The notes beneath the pieces were generated by a model. The model saw only the letters and a list, made by a program, of their open reading frames with translations, had not been told where the DNA came from and ran no database searches. DNA of 64,000 nt from Crambe crambe (taxonomy: Eukaryota; Porifera; Demospongiae; Poecilosclerida; Crambeidae): NCBI GenBank assembly GCA_963924555.1, contig OZ004581.1, positions 7,417,338 to 7,481,337 on the forward strand. Direction: 5' to 3'. Shown here in pieces: positions 1-13,100 of this stretch; the stretch's first letter is position 1; every line of letters begins with the position of its first letter. The position numbers and the translations under genes are program-made.

Positions 1-829
1 ATTCTGCATCATATTCATCATGTGATAGTGGCTGGTCATTTGATAGTGGCTGATCATGTGACAGTGACTGGTCATGTGATAGTGGCTGGTCATTTGATAG
101 TGGCTGATCATGTGACAGTGACTGGTCATGTGATAGTGGCTGATCATGTGACAGTGGCTGATCATGTGACAGTGACTGGTCATGTGATAGTGGCTGGTCA
201 TGTGACAGTGGCTGGTCATGTGACAGTGACTGGTCATGTGATAGTGGCTGGTCATGTGACAGTGGCTGGTCATGTGACAGTGGCTGGTCATGTGACAGTG
301 GCTGGTCATGTGACAGTGGCTGGTCATATGACAGTGACTGGTCATGTGATAGTGGCTGATCATGTGACAGATCACGTGACAGTGGCTGGTCATGTGACAG
401 TGACTGATCATGTGACAGTGGCTGGTCATGTGAGATTGGTGAGAGTTCTTGGTCATGTGATAGTGACTGAGCATGTGACGGTAACTGATCATGTGATGAT
501 AGTAACTGAGCAAGTGATAGTAGCTGATCATGTGATAGAGACAGATCAGGTGATGATGAAACATCTCTTGATTGTGGATGCGATTGCAACTGATCATCAG
601 CTATTTGTGACTGGTCATGTGATGGTGACTGATCATCTGATTGTAACTCGTCATCTGAGAGTGACTCTTCACTTGATAGCAAATTCGACTCATCTGATGA
701 TGACTCATTATCTGATGGTGATTCATTATCTAATGGTGGTTCACTATCTGATGGTGACTCATCTGATATTGACAGGTGATCTGATAATAAATTATCATGC
801 AATAATAATTGATCATCATTTGATGGGAC
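1..829 (-). CDS. RNF213: Copy A exon 26 (Ser-rich repeat insert, partial)
   Basis: Exon after acceptor TTTTCAG, running off the window. It begins VPSNDDQ, passes through an acidic Ser/Asp/Glu stretch, then enters tandem PLSHDQ / SLSHDQ hexapeptides. Probably disordered. It matches the start of copy B exon 27. The apparent plus-strand ORF here is the antisense of the repeat. Confidence 0.82.
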
Positions 830-1109
830 CTGAAAAACATGTTAAAGTGCATTGAAACAGATGAAATGGCTGAAACAATCTCATACTTACCTCAACATAT
901 ATTTTCCATTTAAGTCCAACCGGTAATTGGAAACATTCCCCAGACTCAATGTCTTCAACATAGCCAGTCACCAGTAGTTGAAAGAAAAACCAGCCAACTT
1001 TATCAATCCACCTTTTATATCGTTCTTGTTCATCTTTCAATAAATTCTGTAAATCATAGCTGAAATCAATACTTCTAGTCATGACAATAGCTATGTACGA
1101 TCACACCAT

Positions 1110-1184
<75 letters not shown>

Positions 1185-4100
1185 CTCACTTACAGGGCTT
1201 CATACTGTCTAAAACTTTGATTTTGTGTGTAAAACCACAACTTCTACACATGCACTAGCTATGTTAATTGGTTGTAGCCATAATGCCAGGAGCCTTTTAT
1301 TTTGTATATTAAAGCTGTAATAACTTGACATAATTATGATGTAGTATAACTTACACCAGGATCATGGATAGTAAAATTGAAGAATATCCCACAATTCTTC
1401 TCATAAGGGAGTCCATTCAACTTCTTGATTGCATTCTTCTCACTAAATGTTTCATTCATTGCAATGACCACAGAATGAGGTAATTCAGACATTTTTTTTC
1501 GTATAAAATGAGTCTTTCCAACACCTAAGATCAAAATAATTTATGAACAAATCGTTTGGAAAAATATATATTAATATTCTTGAACCATGTTCCATCTTTC
1601 ATATAATATTAGAGGCAAGCTAGCTTACTCTCTGGTCATAACTCTGAAATTTTTGTGTATGCAATATTATACGTATAATAAGTCTATGCTCCAAAATGTC
1701 ATAGGTGTCCTAATCAGTAGCATCCTGTGTGCGTGTATGCGTGCTTCAATTATGTTGATTATTGCCTACAGTGTAATAATATTATTGTAGCTATAAGTGG
1801 CATAATTCTGCTGCTTCAATGTGCCCTTGAGTGGACACACAATGAGTTGGAGCCTACAACTATCATAAAGCTTTATTTATTCACTCGCTGTCAAACTAGT
1901 ATAGTTACAGTTTCCAAGTAGCTTCACCACACAAGTAAAGACCTGAGAATGAGAGGTACTGGGGTAATGTGCAACATTAGAAAGTGAGCAAGTATTCCTA
2001 TGGCTTTTAGCTAGAGTTGATAGGCTCCTAATGGCTCTAGCTGATTCATAATTGCTAAGTGTTGTGGGCATTTTTCATTTGTGGGGTCAAAGGTCAAATG
2101 AATGTATGCGCATGCGTATTAAATGTGACATACGTATCAAAATCTCAATTTGCATGAATAAGGGGTAAGCTCGCTTCGCTCGCCAATCATACCTGGTGGT
2201 CCATACACGAGTTGTAGGTGGAAAGGTTGATGTCCAGTAATATAATACGAGTCCAAGCATGCTTTCATTGAACACAAGTCTTCAATCTGTATAAATAATA
2301 ATTATGTGACAGACCCAATTTCAACTAGCCCAATAAAATAAACTTTTAAAATTGCTCCAAACTTTTTGTCATTTCCATGATGGTTGGACTAGCTCCAGAC
2401 CAAGTTTCAACCCTAATAATCATGAGTTATGAAGACCTATATTAGCAAGCATTGTGGGGTATAAGCATGCAAGAAACTACAAGAATGTACATACATAATA
2501 TGTGTACTATGATATATGTAATTAGCACGAAATCCTCATTCTACGTATACTTCATGGAACTTTCATTACAAGAAAGGATAGAGAATTTCAATGTACGTAA
2601 CTGACCTTGTGTTCATGTACACGGATGCCAGGGACTGTACGCAGCAATGATGGCTTAGTTTCAATAAAATGAACAGCCAAAGTTGTTTGATGCTTAATAT
2701 CCAGGTACAAGTTCATCAATATCTGATAAGCAGAAAATAATGAGGGAAAGGTGCATGGATTTTGCACAGTATTAAGGCTAGGGCTAGGGCTATTCTACTG
2801 CATACCTCCTGATGTTCATAAAGTAGTTTGTTGATTTCCAAGAAGTAAAACTCCCTCCATTTACTTGATGAACAACGTCCAAATTCACGGCAACGCTCAA
2901 TGAACAGATTTAAATCCTGAGTCGTCATGTGGGGTCCACAGTACAGAATGTCATAATATTCAGGCACACATTCACTGATAGATAACAGCAGCTTCATGAT
3001 ATCAGATTGAGTGAACTCCATTGCTATATGCAGGATCCCTCCAACTTCTAGAGTCTTGTGGTCTTGTTTGACACGTTTTGGTAGAACACAGTTACTAATC
3101 TCACTATTTGTCAAAAGATTTTCAAGAAAAATTCCAACAGCTTCGAATGGAGTAGGTGAATTTATTGCATCAGTAATCTTGAAAGAACAATAATTCTGAT
3201 TATAAAGTATCATGCAAGAGTACATGTGCTGAACTTATGCTCACAAAAATTTGCTTACTAAATTAAGTAATGCTATTACCAGTATGCTGCTTTTTTTAAT
3301 ACATGTTAAGCATAATTCTGACATGTAGCTGTTGCACAATCTCATAGAGATGCTAGAATTCCTATCAGTCATAAATGTATCTGAAAGAGCTACACATAGC
3401 TACTAAAGCCTCATCTGAATCCAACAAAAAGGAGAGCTTCTGCAGCAGTTACCATTCTGTAGCTTTTAAACAATCTTCTGGAGCCATGGGGATGGGTAAC
3501 GTGAGCTAGTAACTTACTTTCATACTACACTTCTCTTGAAGTCCTGTTTTCTTTCCATAGCTTGTTTTCCCCATACATTTTTCAATGCAGCCATTTTCTT
3601 AGACTCCATTTACGTTTGTTTACTACTGTAGACTTTCCGTGTCGGTAATACGGTCGATTTTAGATGCGGTCGAAATTATTTTGGTGCCTTAAGCAATGTT
3701 AATTTATTTTTGTAGTGACAGTAATTAGCTTTAACACAGTTTGTCATTGATTATTATTATACTTATAACTGACATACCTCAATATTATCACACAGTAGTT
3801 GTCTCACAGCAGGAGAGTTTTTGAAGAGATATCCAATCTCTTGTGTTATGCCCCGTATGTCCTTCTTTTCAAGCAAACCGAACAGCCTAATTACTTTATT
3901 GGCAGTCAAAAAGAGCAGCCATTTGTGTTTACTTCTTGACTCCTTCACTTGATTGAGCCATTCAGTATATTCTTGGTCAGCAACAGTAACCTGCAAGTAT
4001 AGGATGCATGTGCAGGGGCAATTCACAGGATAAATCTCCAGGCAAAGCTACCACTACCTTAATAGCTATAAAGGCAGTGCCATTTACATAAACTACAGTA

Positions 4101-7100
4101 TTAATTTCACTGTTAACATGATCATGAAATTTTTGTATAACTTACCATTTGTTGTGCTCCTTCAATGGGTAATTCATTAATGGGCATATCTTTGGAGAAG
4201 TCTTTGTATTTGGGACAACCAAGTTCACATAACTTTTCTAGGACAATCAATAGTGCTCTTGCAGTCTACAGTGAAATAATAATCACACACACATTTAGCT
4301 AAATGTGAACCATAATATAATCCCCATTATTTTTTGAAATCAGGAAATACAATTTCACCCCATGTTTCCTGACAGCAAGCGAGCAAGCAAGTAAAGTAGC
4401 CAATATAGGCTCCAACTAATTTTGTGCTTCAAACCAGGCAGCTGCATAGGAAGCTGTAATGCCTACCACATGCAAGCACCTATGACAATAGCTGCATTAT
4501 AGTAGAGCAGGGTAGCTTTCCAAAATGGTCAAATCATGCACTTTTGACTAAACTTGGTATGCAGTAAGAACACCTTACAGGATTGAATTTTAGATGTGGA
4601 CACAACAACAAGTCATGACCTGAGAGTCGATCAGCTCACTCACTGAATTACAATTATACGAATATAAATTATACACATTCATAGTAACTGGTTATACAGA
4701 ATTCCTCTCTGGAAAGGTAGAATAGTAGAGGTGCAACGGTCTCTACATAATTTCTAGCATTATAGACCTCTATTATGATAATGAAATTGAATAGTAGCCA
4801 TGTCTCCCCACCATAATCGGCATTCGCCTCCCTCCTCACCTCATTCCACTCCAATAAACGTTGAATGTCTTCTTCTTTCACTGTTGTATCTGACTTATCC
4901 ACGAGTGCCAACCTTTGCTCGAAATCACTGATCTGATCTTTCTTCCACTCTTCAACGAGCTTAGCACAATTGCCTGTAGCCGCCTCACCTTCATCAACGG
5001 GATGTGTGAACCTTAAAATAATCTCAAATGGATGTCCATAAGTGAACTCCTTCAGCTCTTGATAGGAATAAACTCCAGTAGTCAGGATTGATCGTAGATC
5101 CCTTTGTACATTTTCCACTGTGAGGTCACCCTGAAATAATTACAATCATAATTATGACTGTGTATGTAGCAGCCTATGCAGAGTTCGGTCCTATCATGCT
5201 TTTATACTCACATGTTCTATATAATGGGTAGGGCTACAGCATAGGGAACTAATGCATAATTATGTGATAAATATACTTGCAGTATGTACTGTAATTTAGT
5301 TTAATTCTATTTTTGTATCATATTAAATGGATGCAGCTACTAATACGTATGTAATAATAATTCGAATTTAATATGCTGCAGAGACGAAGTAAACTCAAAA
5401 GCAATAATATATTACATCACCCTAAAAATAAAGTATAGGGCACATACACAACTCAAAGGTTAGCTACTTCATTTTTATACCTAATCTACCCTCAGTGCAT
5501 ACACAGTCAAGGGTTACAGTACTCAGTGTGTCAGTGGTCTCACGTAGCCCACCTTGTACAGAATCAATGATGCTCTCTGCCAAATAGCAATTCTAGATGC
5601 ACATACATGCAGGCGATTATTACTAGTGATTTAAAATGAAAATACGGACATGTCAACAATCTCCTGTTCAGAATCTGAAATGTTAATTTCACATAAACAA
5701 GCACTCTCAGCCAATAGAGTATGTAGTTGTGTGTATGTTGTTCATTTGTTTGCAATAATTATTGTGCCATGCATGCACTGAGGGTTAGTATGTCAATTTG
5801 TAAGCCATTACATTTTTAAACCTCATGACATTGTTTAAATTAATGATTACACCATTAAATTATTATAGTACCTCAGCTTGGGAACTCCATCTTACAATGT
5901 GATGCATGTTAGTATTCACTGTCCTCAATTCCTTGAACTCACTAGTAGGGTCAATTTTTTTAACTCTTGATATCAGTTCTTTAACTGTCTGTTTTTTATC
6001 AAAAAATGGCATCATAAACTCGAAAGCTGTAGACAAGTGATGAAGGATTTGCTGTTCAAATTCAACATTTTGTAATTGGTTAGAGATAATCTCATACCAT
6101 GATCGAAAAGAAGTTTCACCCATGCATATATTATTATCTTCATCATTTGAAAAGAATTGATCCTTTAAAAATAAGTAGAAACTCTCACAATCTTTGATTT
6201 CTTTGAATAACATCATATGCTTTCTTGAATTAGTCAGTTGAAATGCTTTTTCAATTATCGTAGAATTCTGTCCAGCATTCTCAGGGTTACAGCCTTCTTT
6301 ACATTCATTATTAATACGTCTAAGGTCAGTGGTAATAGCATCACTTAAGCAACCTTGCATTTCATACACTTCAAAAACTTCAATAACAGCAGCAATATGG
6401 ACATAATTTTGAAAGAAAATAAGCATATCTGTGAATTTTTTAATATTTCTATCAATCTGTTCTGAATCAACGCTTTCTTGTTCACCGATCATTGACAACT
6501 GGGAAATTTCATTCAGTTGGTGTGTCATAATACCGCGACCCATAAACCCTTCAAATTTCAATTCTTTATCAACTAAATAATCCTCCCAAGTGAATCTTGT
6601 ATGGTCTCTCAATACCTTGGAGAAAAAAATCTTTGTATCTTTAAGAGCTGATGCTAAGTGAGCCATTTTTGTTTCTTCATTTGACTTGTGCCGCTTCAGA
6701 AAAGTACCAAAATACTTTGACAATAATTGACAGCTCAACATATATTTCCAGAGAACAATATTAGGCTGCAATGGCATCATACTGGACTTTACATCATTTG
6801 ATAATTTTAAGCATTGACTGAGAGTGAAATTTGGAGGTGTAGACAAACACTTATTATCCTCTTTCTGCTTCGCACACAAAGAATCGATGCAATGAGGACC
6901 ACATTTAGGTACGATCATATTCTGCAATTGTGCATCTACTGCATCTGGGAACTTCACTCCGTAATGACTTAATCTCTCCCTTACATCGATCCTGTAATAA
7001 TAATACTAATAACAATCTCTTCTAACTAATCTTTCCATCTTTTACTAAAGTTTGCACATGCTCAGTAGTGTACATGACATATGCATAAAAAAACAAATAA

Positions 7101-10100
7101 AGATAAATAATTATAGGAGCATAATTAATTTTTTACAATTTTCGCATACTTAATGAGTAGTGCGAAAAGTTGAAATATTTGAATGTGCATGCCATAAGCA
7201 TGCATGATGTCACTGTTCATTTTGCTATTTCTCTAGGACTGATGAAAGCCAGAAATCCTATCAACTTCTGTCATACTGCTATAGGGAAAAGTTAGTCAGT
7301 TCTCTCACACAAGCAGCTCTTCTGTTCGATGCTTGGGCTCCACTTACTTTGATACAGCTACATAGTAACTCTTTTGTGTAAGTTTCAGCCGTTGATAGCA
7401 AGTAGAGATACAGTAGCAGTCAGCTAGATTAATACACTAGTGAACGCTCTTACCTGTGATGCAACTGCAAATATGCGAAAATCTTCTAATCTGTGAAAGT
7501 TGAGCTCCTCAAAATTAACATATAGCTAGCCATATCCTTAATTTCATATACACCTTCAGCCTATTATGACCTGTATCTGTGACCAGTGAAGCAAGCAGTT
7601 GTACCATGCCTTGCAGATCTTGATTTGACAATCTCTTACTAGATGACTCTATGTAGCCCTTAGCAGTTTTTGGCATCTGTCATTACAAGTCTGCTGTGAG
7701 CTGATGTGCATGTTGACACAAAAACCACACCTTGGATTCTATTAGAACGAACAAGCATTTCCTCCCCTGTGGTTGGTAAAGGGTCAGCATGCAAGACCAT
7801 TGGAGTTTCAGACATTTCTTTTTCCAGCTAAGGTCTCTGAATGTATATACTTACACTTCTTGCATTGCTGGTTTGGATATCAGTGACTCGTCCACGGCAA
7901 TCTTCAATAGCTAGTTTATCCAAACCACACACTCTTACCTACCTAATTTCGGATCAAATCATCCAAATTTTTTTTGAAGCTCATTCAAAGTTTTATTTAT
8001 TTGACAATATTCGTTTACATTATAGCTAGTTTATGATATGAAAGTAGCTGATTGGAGTTAGACTGAATAGCGTAGCTAGTCCTCGTGGTTTAGAGTTTGA
8101 ACAGACACATTTCAGTCTCTGGTTGTGGTGGGCTAGCTTGTTAAAGAATCTTGTCCGGAATAACGCACCATCCGAATTAAGGAACCCTTGCCTTACTTAT
8201 AATACTTATGCCATGTTTTATTTTTCAGCTATAAAGAAAGTCCAGTGAAGTTGCTAGATTGACTACAATTTCTATATTGACGTCCATTACACTATACCCT
8301 GGCTACAAAATACATGTAGCTATCCAAATTGCACTCAAAAGCATGTGATTTTAACCTCATACTGAGGCTACAATGCTAATATGATATGCCCAATGAAAGA
8401 TCTTAACTACGTAGAAAGTTGAAAGCACAGGACTTGATCCAGGGGTCTCAATTTCAGCAAGCACATTGAATCTACTGTATAGTGGGTTATTTTCGAGGGT
8501 AATATTTTCATGGATTGCAGTGATCTAGATAGTCTGTGAGGAAAAATTCGTTTATGCAAAGTCCGGTGCACCCCGTGAAGTACGTGCGTGCAGGCATGAT
8601 CAATAATGGCTAGCTTTAGCTCTTTAGCTTTAGATCGAGGCTATGGTTCGAGGCAGCTACCACAGTATCGAAATTTGGGCTGCTGCACTAGGCAAATAAC
8701 TATGTCAGCAAGAACCTACGACCCTCATGATATTTCTGCCATGGCTGTGCTTAAATCTGAAGTCGTAGCTTCTAGTAGGCCATGTTCCAAGAAAGTAGAT
8801 GGCATGGTCTTGGTTAGTGGGTCGTTAGGTTATCCTTCAAAATAGCAAAACAGGCCCATTCTTTGCAGTTGTACAAGCGTGATAGCTAGCAGCTACACTA
8901 TACTATTCACGCACTCATGATATAGCCAAGGCACGTGTATGGGCATACGTATGCACACCTTTGAGCTTTATTTACGGGTGAACAATTTGTGGTTTTTTTC
9001 AATCATGAAAACATTACCCCTTGAAAATAACCCACTATACTTTTGTCTCTCCAGCCAGACCTATTTCACCCACATGAAAGTCACCAGGCAGGTTTTCATG
9101 AAATTCGATCTGCCAGGATCTTGGTAGAATTTGAAATCTTGATTTTATGATCAAAAAACATGTATGTGCTGATCTTTATAGCCTCAGGGTTTATTTTTCA
9201 CAGAAAAACCTGAGAGGAAGTTTGCAGCAAGAATCTTTCTTAAGCCAGGCAATGCGAGAGGGGAGGAAGGAAATATAGGCCAGTTTTCTGAAACATTATA
9301 TATGCAATAACATCATCAAATTCCACGTGCATGCATGACTATGCCCACATAGCTAATTGTAGTTGCAATCAGTTTGTTCTTAGAAAACCCTAGCCGTTGA
9401 TAAGTGTGACTTGTGAGACTACCTGAACTTCAGCAAGCAAAATTGAACAATTTACCTTCTTGTTAATATGCAAACTGCACATGTATGTACATACAGGTTT
9501 TCAGGTTGGTTGACATACGCATGCTCATATGCGCCAAGAGTATAGCCATACGTAGCTCAGGAGAAGAGAATACGAGTCAATGACACTTCAAGTTTAGTGC
9601 AAAGTACCTATTGGTACAGCTATAACTTACCTGACTACAGTTTCATCATCTGGAAGTTGAGTAAGAGGTAATATTTCATCCTTTAGGAAAAATAAATTTT
9701 TTTCAAATTCCTTTAATTTCCCGGTCACGCATAATTCCGACTCTTCATATATATCCTCTCCTGTCAGTAAAATGTAAACTTCTTTCAATCTCTTTAAAAT
9801 GGAAGTAAATCCGGAACATTCTTTATAAGTTATCTCTTCATTCCTGGATTTTGTTAACCAACGATCAAAGAATTCCTCAATCATATAAATCCAGTGTCGA
9901 ACTATTTCGTTAAATGGAATATTACAGTCCAAGTGAAGAATTCTGTGATATACATGAATCAATATACTAGTGGCCTTATCATATTGAAGCACATGATTTA
10001 AGTGTTCTTTCATAGGCCTATTCTCCCAGTGGTACTTCAGCAATCCTGAACACATTTCAATGCATTGAATAGTCAATTTAATGAGCAAGATTCTATTCTG

Positions 10101-13100
10101 GTAATCAGGACGACTGTCCTGCAGCTGCATAATCATATCAAACAATTTTATCTGTGGCTGCCGGGAAGATTCTCTTTTAAGGGTGGCAGGAGTGATTATA
10201 TCCTATAGAAATATTAGCTAATTAATCATTATAAGTGTGACAGTCCCAGGTACGTTTAATTAAATTGGTAATATCTCAAATATGCTTTGATGAAATTGTC
10301 CCAAACTTCTGTCATGTGTTCCATACTGATTGAACTATCTCTATAACACATTTCAAGACCTAGGTCACTAGTAGTCATGAGTTATGGACAGCTAAAGTAT
10401 AGAAAAGTGGCCAAGATCTCTGAGGGGGGGGGGGGGGGGGGGGGGGGGGCAATATGTAGCTGGAAGATCATACTGTAGTAGCTACATGTTTTTGGCAGAG
10501 TTTGGCAGAGGATTCCCTGCACTGTTGGATAATAGCTATAGAGTGTTACCTTCAAAATGAGAGTCATGATTACTTCTTGGATTGTAGTTAGCACCTGTAT
10601 CAAATAGACAAATTAATGGTAAAATTTTTTGAAGTGCTAACCATAATAAGATTGATAGCTAATGTTTTGTTGTTGTTGTTATTGTTGTTGTTGTTGTTGT
10701 TGTTGTTTCTTGGTATGTTCAATCATGGTTATGGAAAAAAACAATGCTAACTGAAATACGTATGTCAATATCCACCAAATGAATGTTTGAGAACAAGCTA
10801 CTTGAAGTACCTTTTCATTTGTCCTCGAAAATATCATCAACTACAAAAGTATAAAAAAGAAAACAATATAATTATAACTAAAGGGCTCCTGCAGTTTGAA
10901 GTATACAGTGATCTAATACTGTCCTATTAAAAGTGATATAGGACAGGCTATACTGTCACCTGAATTAGCAGGTCATGTATACATGTAGGTCAAGATGAAA
11001 CATCTCAAAGAGAGAAGCTGATATTAGTCACTATCAACTTTGTATAGCAGCCGCTATTCCATTCCAAGGTAATACCGTATGGGTGGATATTTTCGAGGAA
11101 TTAATATTTCGTGAATATCAGTACCAAGCTAGATTATAAAAATTTAATTTCGCTTCACATGCGTTGCAATATATCGCTTGCGCGCAGTGTAAAATAAATT
11201 GCACATGTGGTGATCGTGAGCAGCTGGAAGGATGACCAGTTTTAGTTACCCTTCAATGGTTAGGGAATTTCACGTCTATAGGAAGCTTCAGATGGCGAAG
11301 TTCTGCTGTTCGGAAAGCGAAGTTCTGAAGTGAAGTTCTGAAATACTTGTAGAGAGCTATCTGAAAGATCGAGGTCAAAGTACTGCGTAATGACTAATGT
11401 GCATGCACTAAAATTAATAGGCTATTGATTTTTTCAAATGTCAAAAATTCCGTGAAATGCAAAGTGACCGCAAAAACCACGAAATTTAAAATCCCTCGAA
11501 AATATCTACCCATACGGTAACCAGATTCCACTGTATTAAACCTCATTAATATTAGAGTGTATGACATTGTATGGGTTGAGGTAACACACTTTATTCTGGT
11601 AGAGCTATGCATGCAGTGTTCTCCCCAGTATACCTTGAGCATAGGGGCCCATTATGCCTTCAAGTACATCTTCCCTTTGATGTGGTCAATAGAATGCTGA
11701 TTAACCACAAATAGGGTTTGACATGTGAAACCCTTCACTAATATTTAGGGAGAATAATAATCACTGCCCCACATAAACCCAGACACACCTTCACATAAAC
11801 TGACTAACCATCATAGGAAGGATATCTTCAGAAGAAATCATTGAAGAACAACTGGCAATATAGGTTTCAATCATTCCCTTACACCAATCTTTTGTATCAC
11901 TACCGAAAAAGTGGTGGGGATCGATGATCTCAAGTATTTTGAGGAAAAATGTCTGCTGAATTTTGGTATCTTTCATCTCATAAACATTCATTATCTTCAC
12001 AAATAACTCTTTGGCAATCTCTGAGCAATCTGAAATCCTAAAATAATAGTTTTGCACAATTATGCATACAAAATTAATTGAACAGCATGGAGGGTTTCAT
12101 AGAGAGGTGTGGGTGTCCTGGGATTTCCCCATCCTAGACCCACTCCAGACAGTTGTACACATTGGCTAATAATTACAATGCCATTCTTCTTTGTATAGCT
12201 ACATGTATCACTCCAGTTCTACAGTCATTTTTTACCTATGTAGAGTGGCTAGAGTGGTGAGGCAAATTATTTCTTTTCAGCACACTGTGTGCAATCGAAA
12301 TGAAACCCTAAGTACAGACTGAACTAGCTATTATAATTATGATTTCTGATACTTACTTTCGTTTAAGAATTGCTAAAGTTCTGAGCCACGCATCATCAGC
12401 AAATGAATCTGCAAACGTTACTTTATATTCTTTCATATATGCCCTCATTGCATCCTGCATCATCATCATGAAGAGATTAAGATATAGTCGATGCATATTA
12501 TGTAATAGCATGAACAAGAGTGAATTAAATACAAGTGATATCCTAGAACCTGTAGGAAACTTGATAAGGAAATTCATAATTTACGCAAGGGCATGGCATG
12601 TTTCTATGTTTCATGTCATGAAATGTGCCATGCCCTTGTGTATCCTACAAAAATACACTTCAAGTTTCTCTTGGAAACACAAGGGAAATCTCTTTGTGAT
12701 GTTCAAATAACACGATCGAGGTGTGGCCGAGTGCAATTTCACTTCACTTCTGTCCATGGTGTCCAGGGGTGCATTCGGGGGGGGGGGGGGGCCTTGAATG
12801 CCCCCCCCCCTCCTTTAAATTTGGATAATAATATATTCATAGAAAAATGAGCAGCTAATAATTATGTCAAATAGATACTCTTCTTGACTTTCTCTGCCAT
12901 ACACCCACAGTTTCCTCCAGATCACTCAATAACCACTATAAAAGGGGCAGGCAAGCATAGCTACAGCAGGAGTTGTTTTTTTCTTTCCTTCTGTTTTATA
13001 ACTAAGGATAGCTAGCTAGTTAGCTAAGTAACTACAGACTGACCAAGTGCCCTGGGGATATAACACGTAGTCCTGGTGATTATAGCCAAATAAACAAACT

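Noticed and set aside
22..855. Plus-strand ORF of 277 codons with GHVTVA-like repeats
   Set aside because: It is the antisense reading of the copy A Ser-rich exon; a repeat period divisible by three keeps several frames open. Copy B supports the minus strand.
8606..8845. 79-codon ORF near a GC-richer patch
   Set aside because: Lies wholly inside an inverted-repeat element and resembles no family I know.
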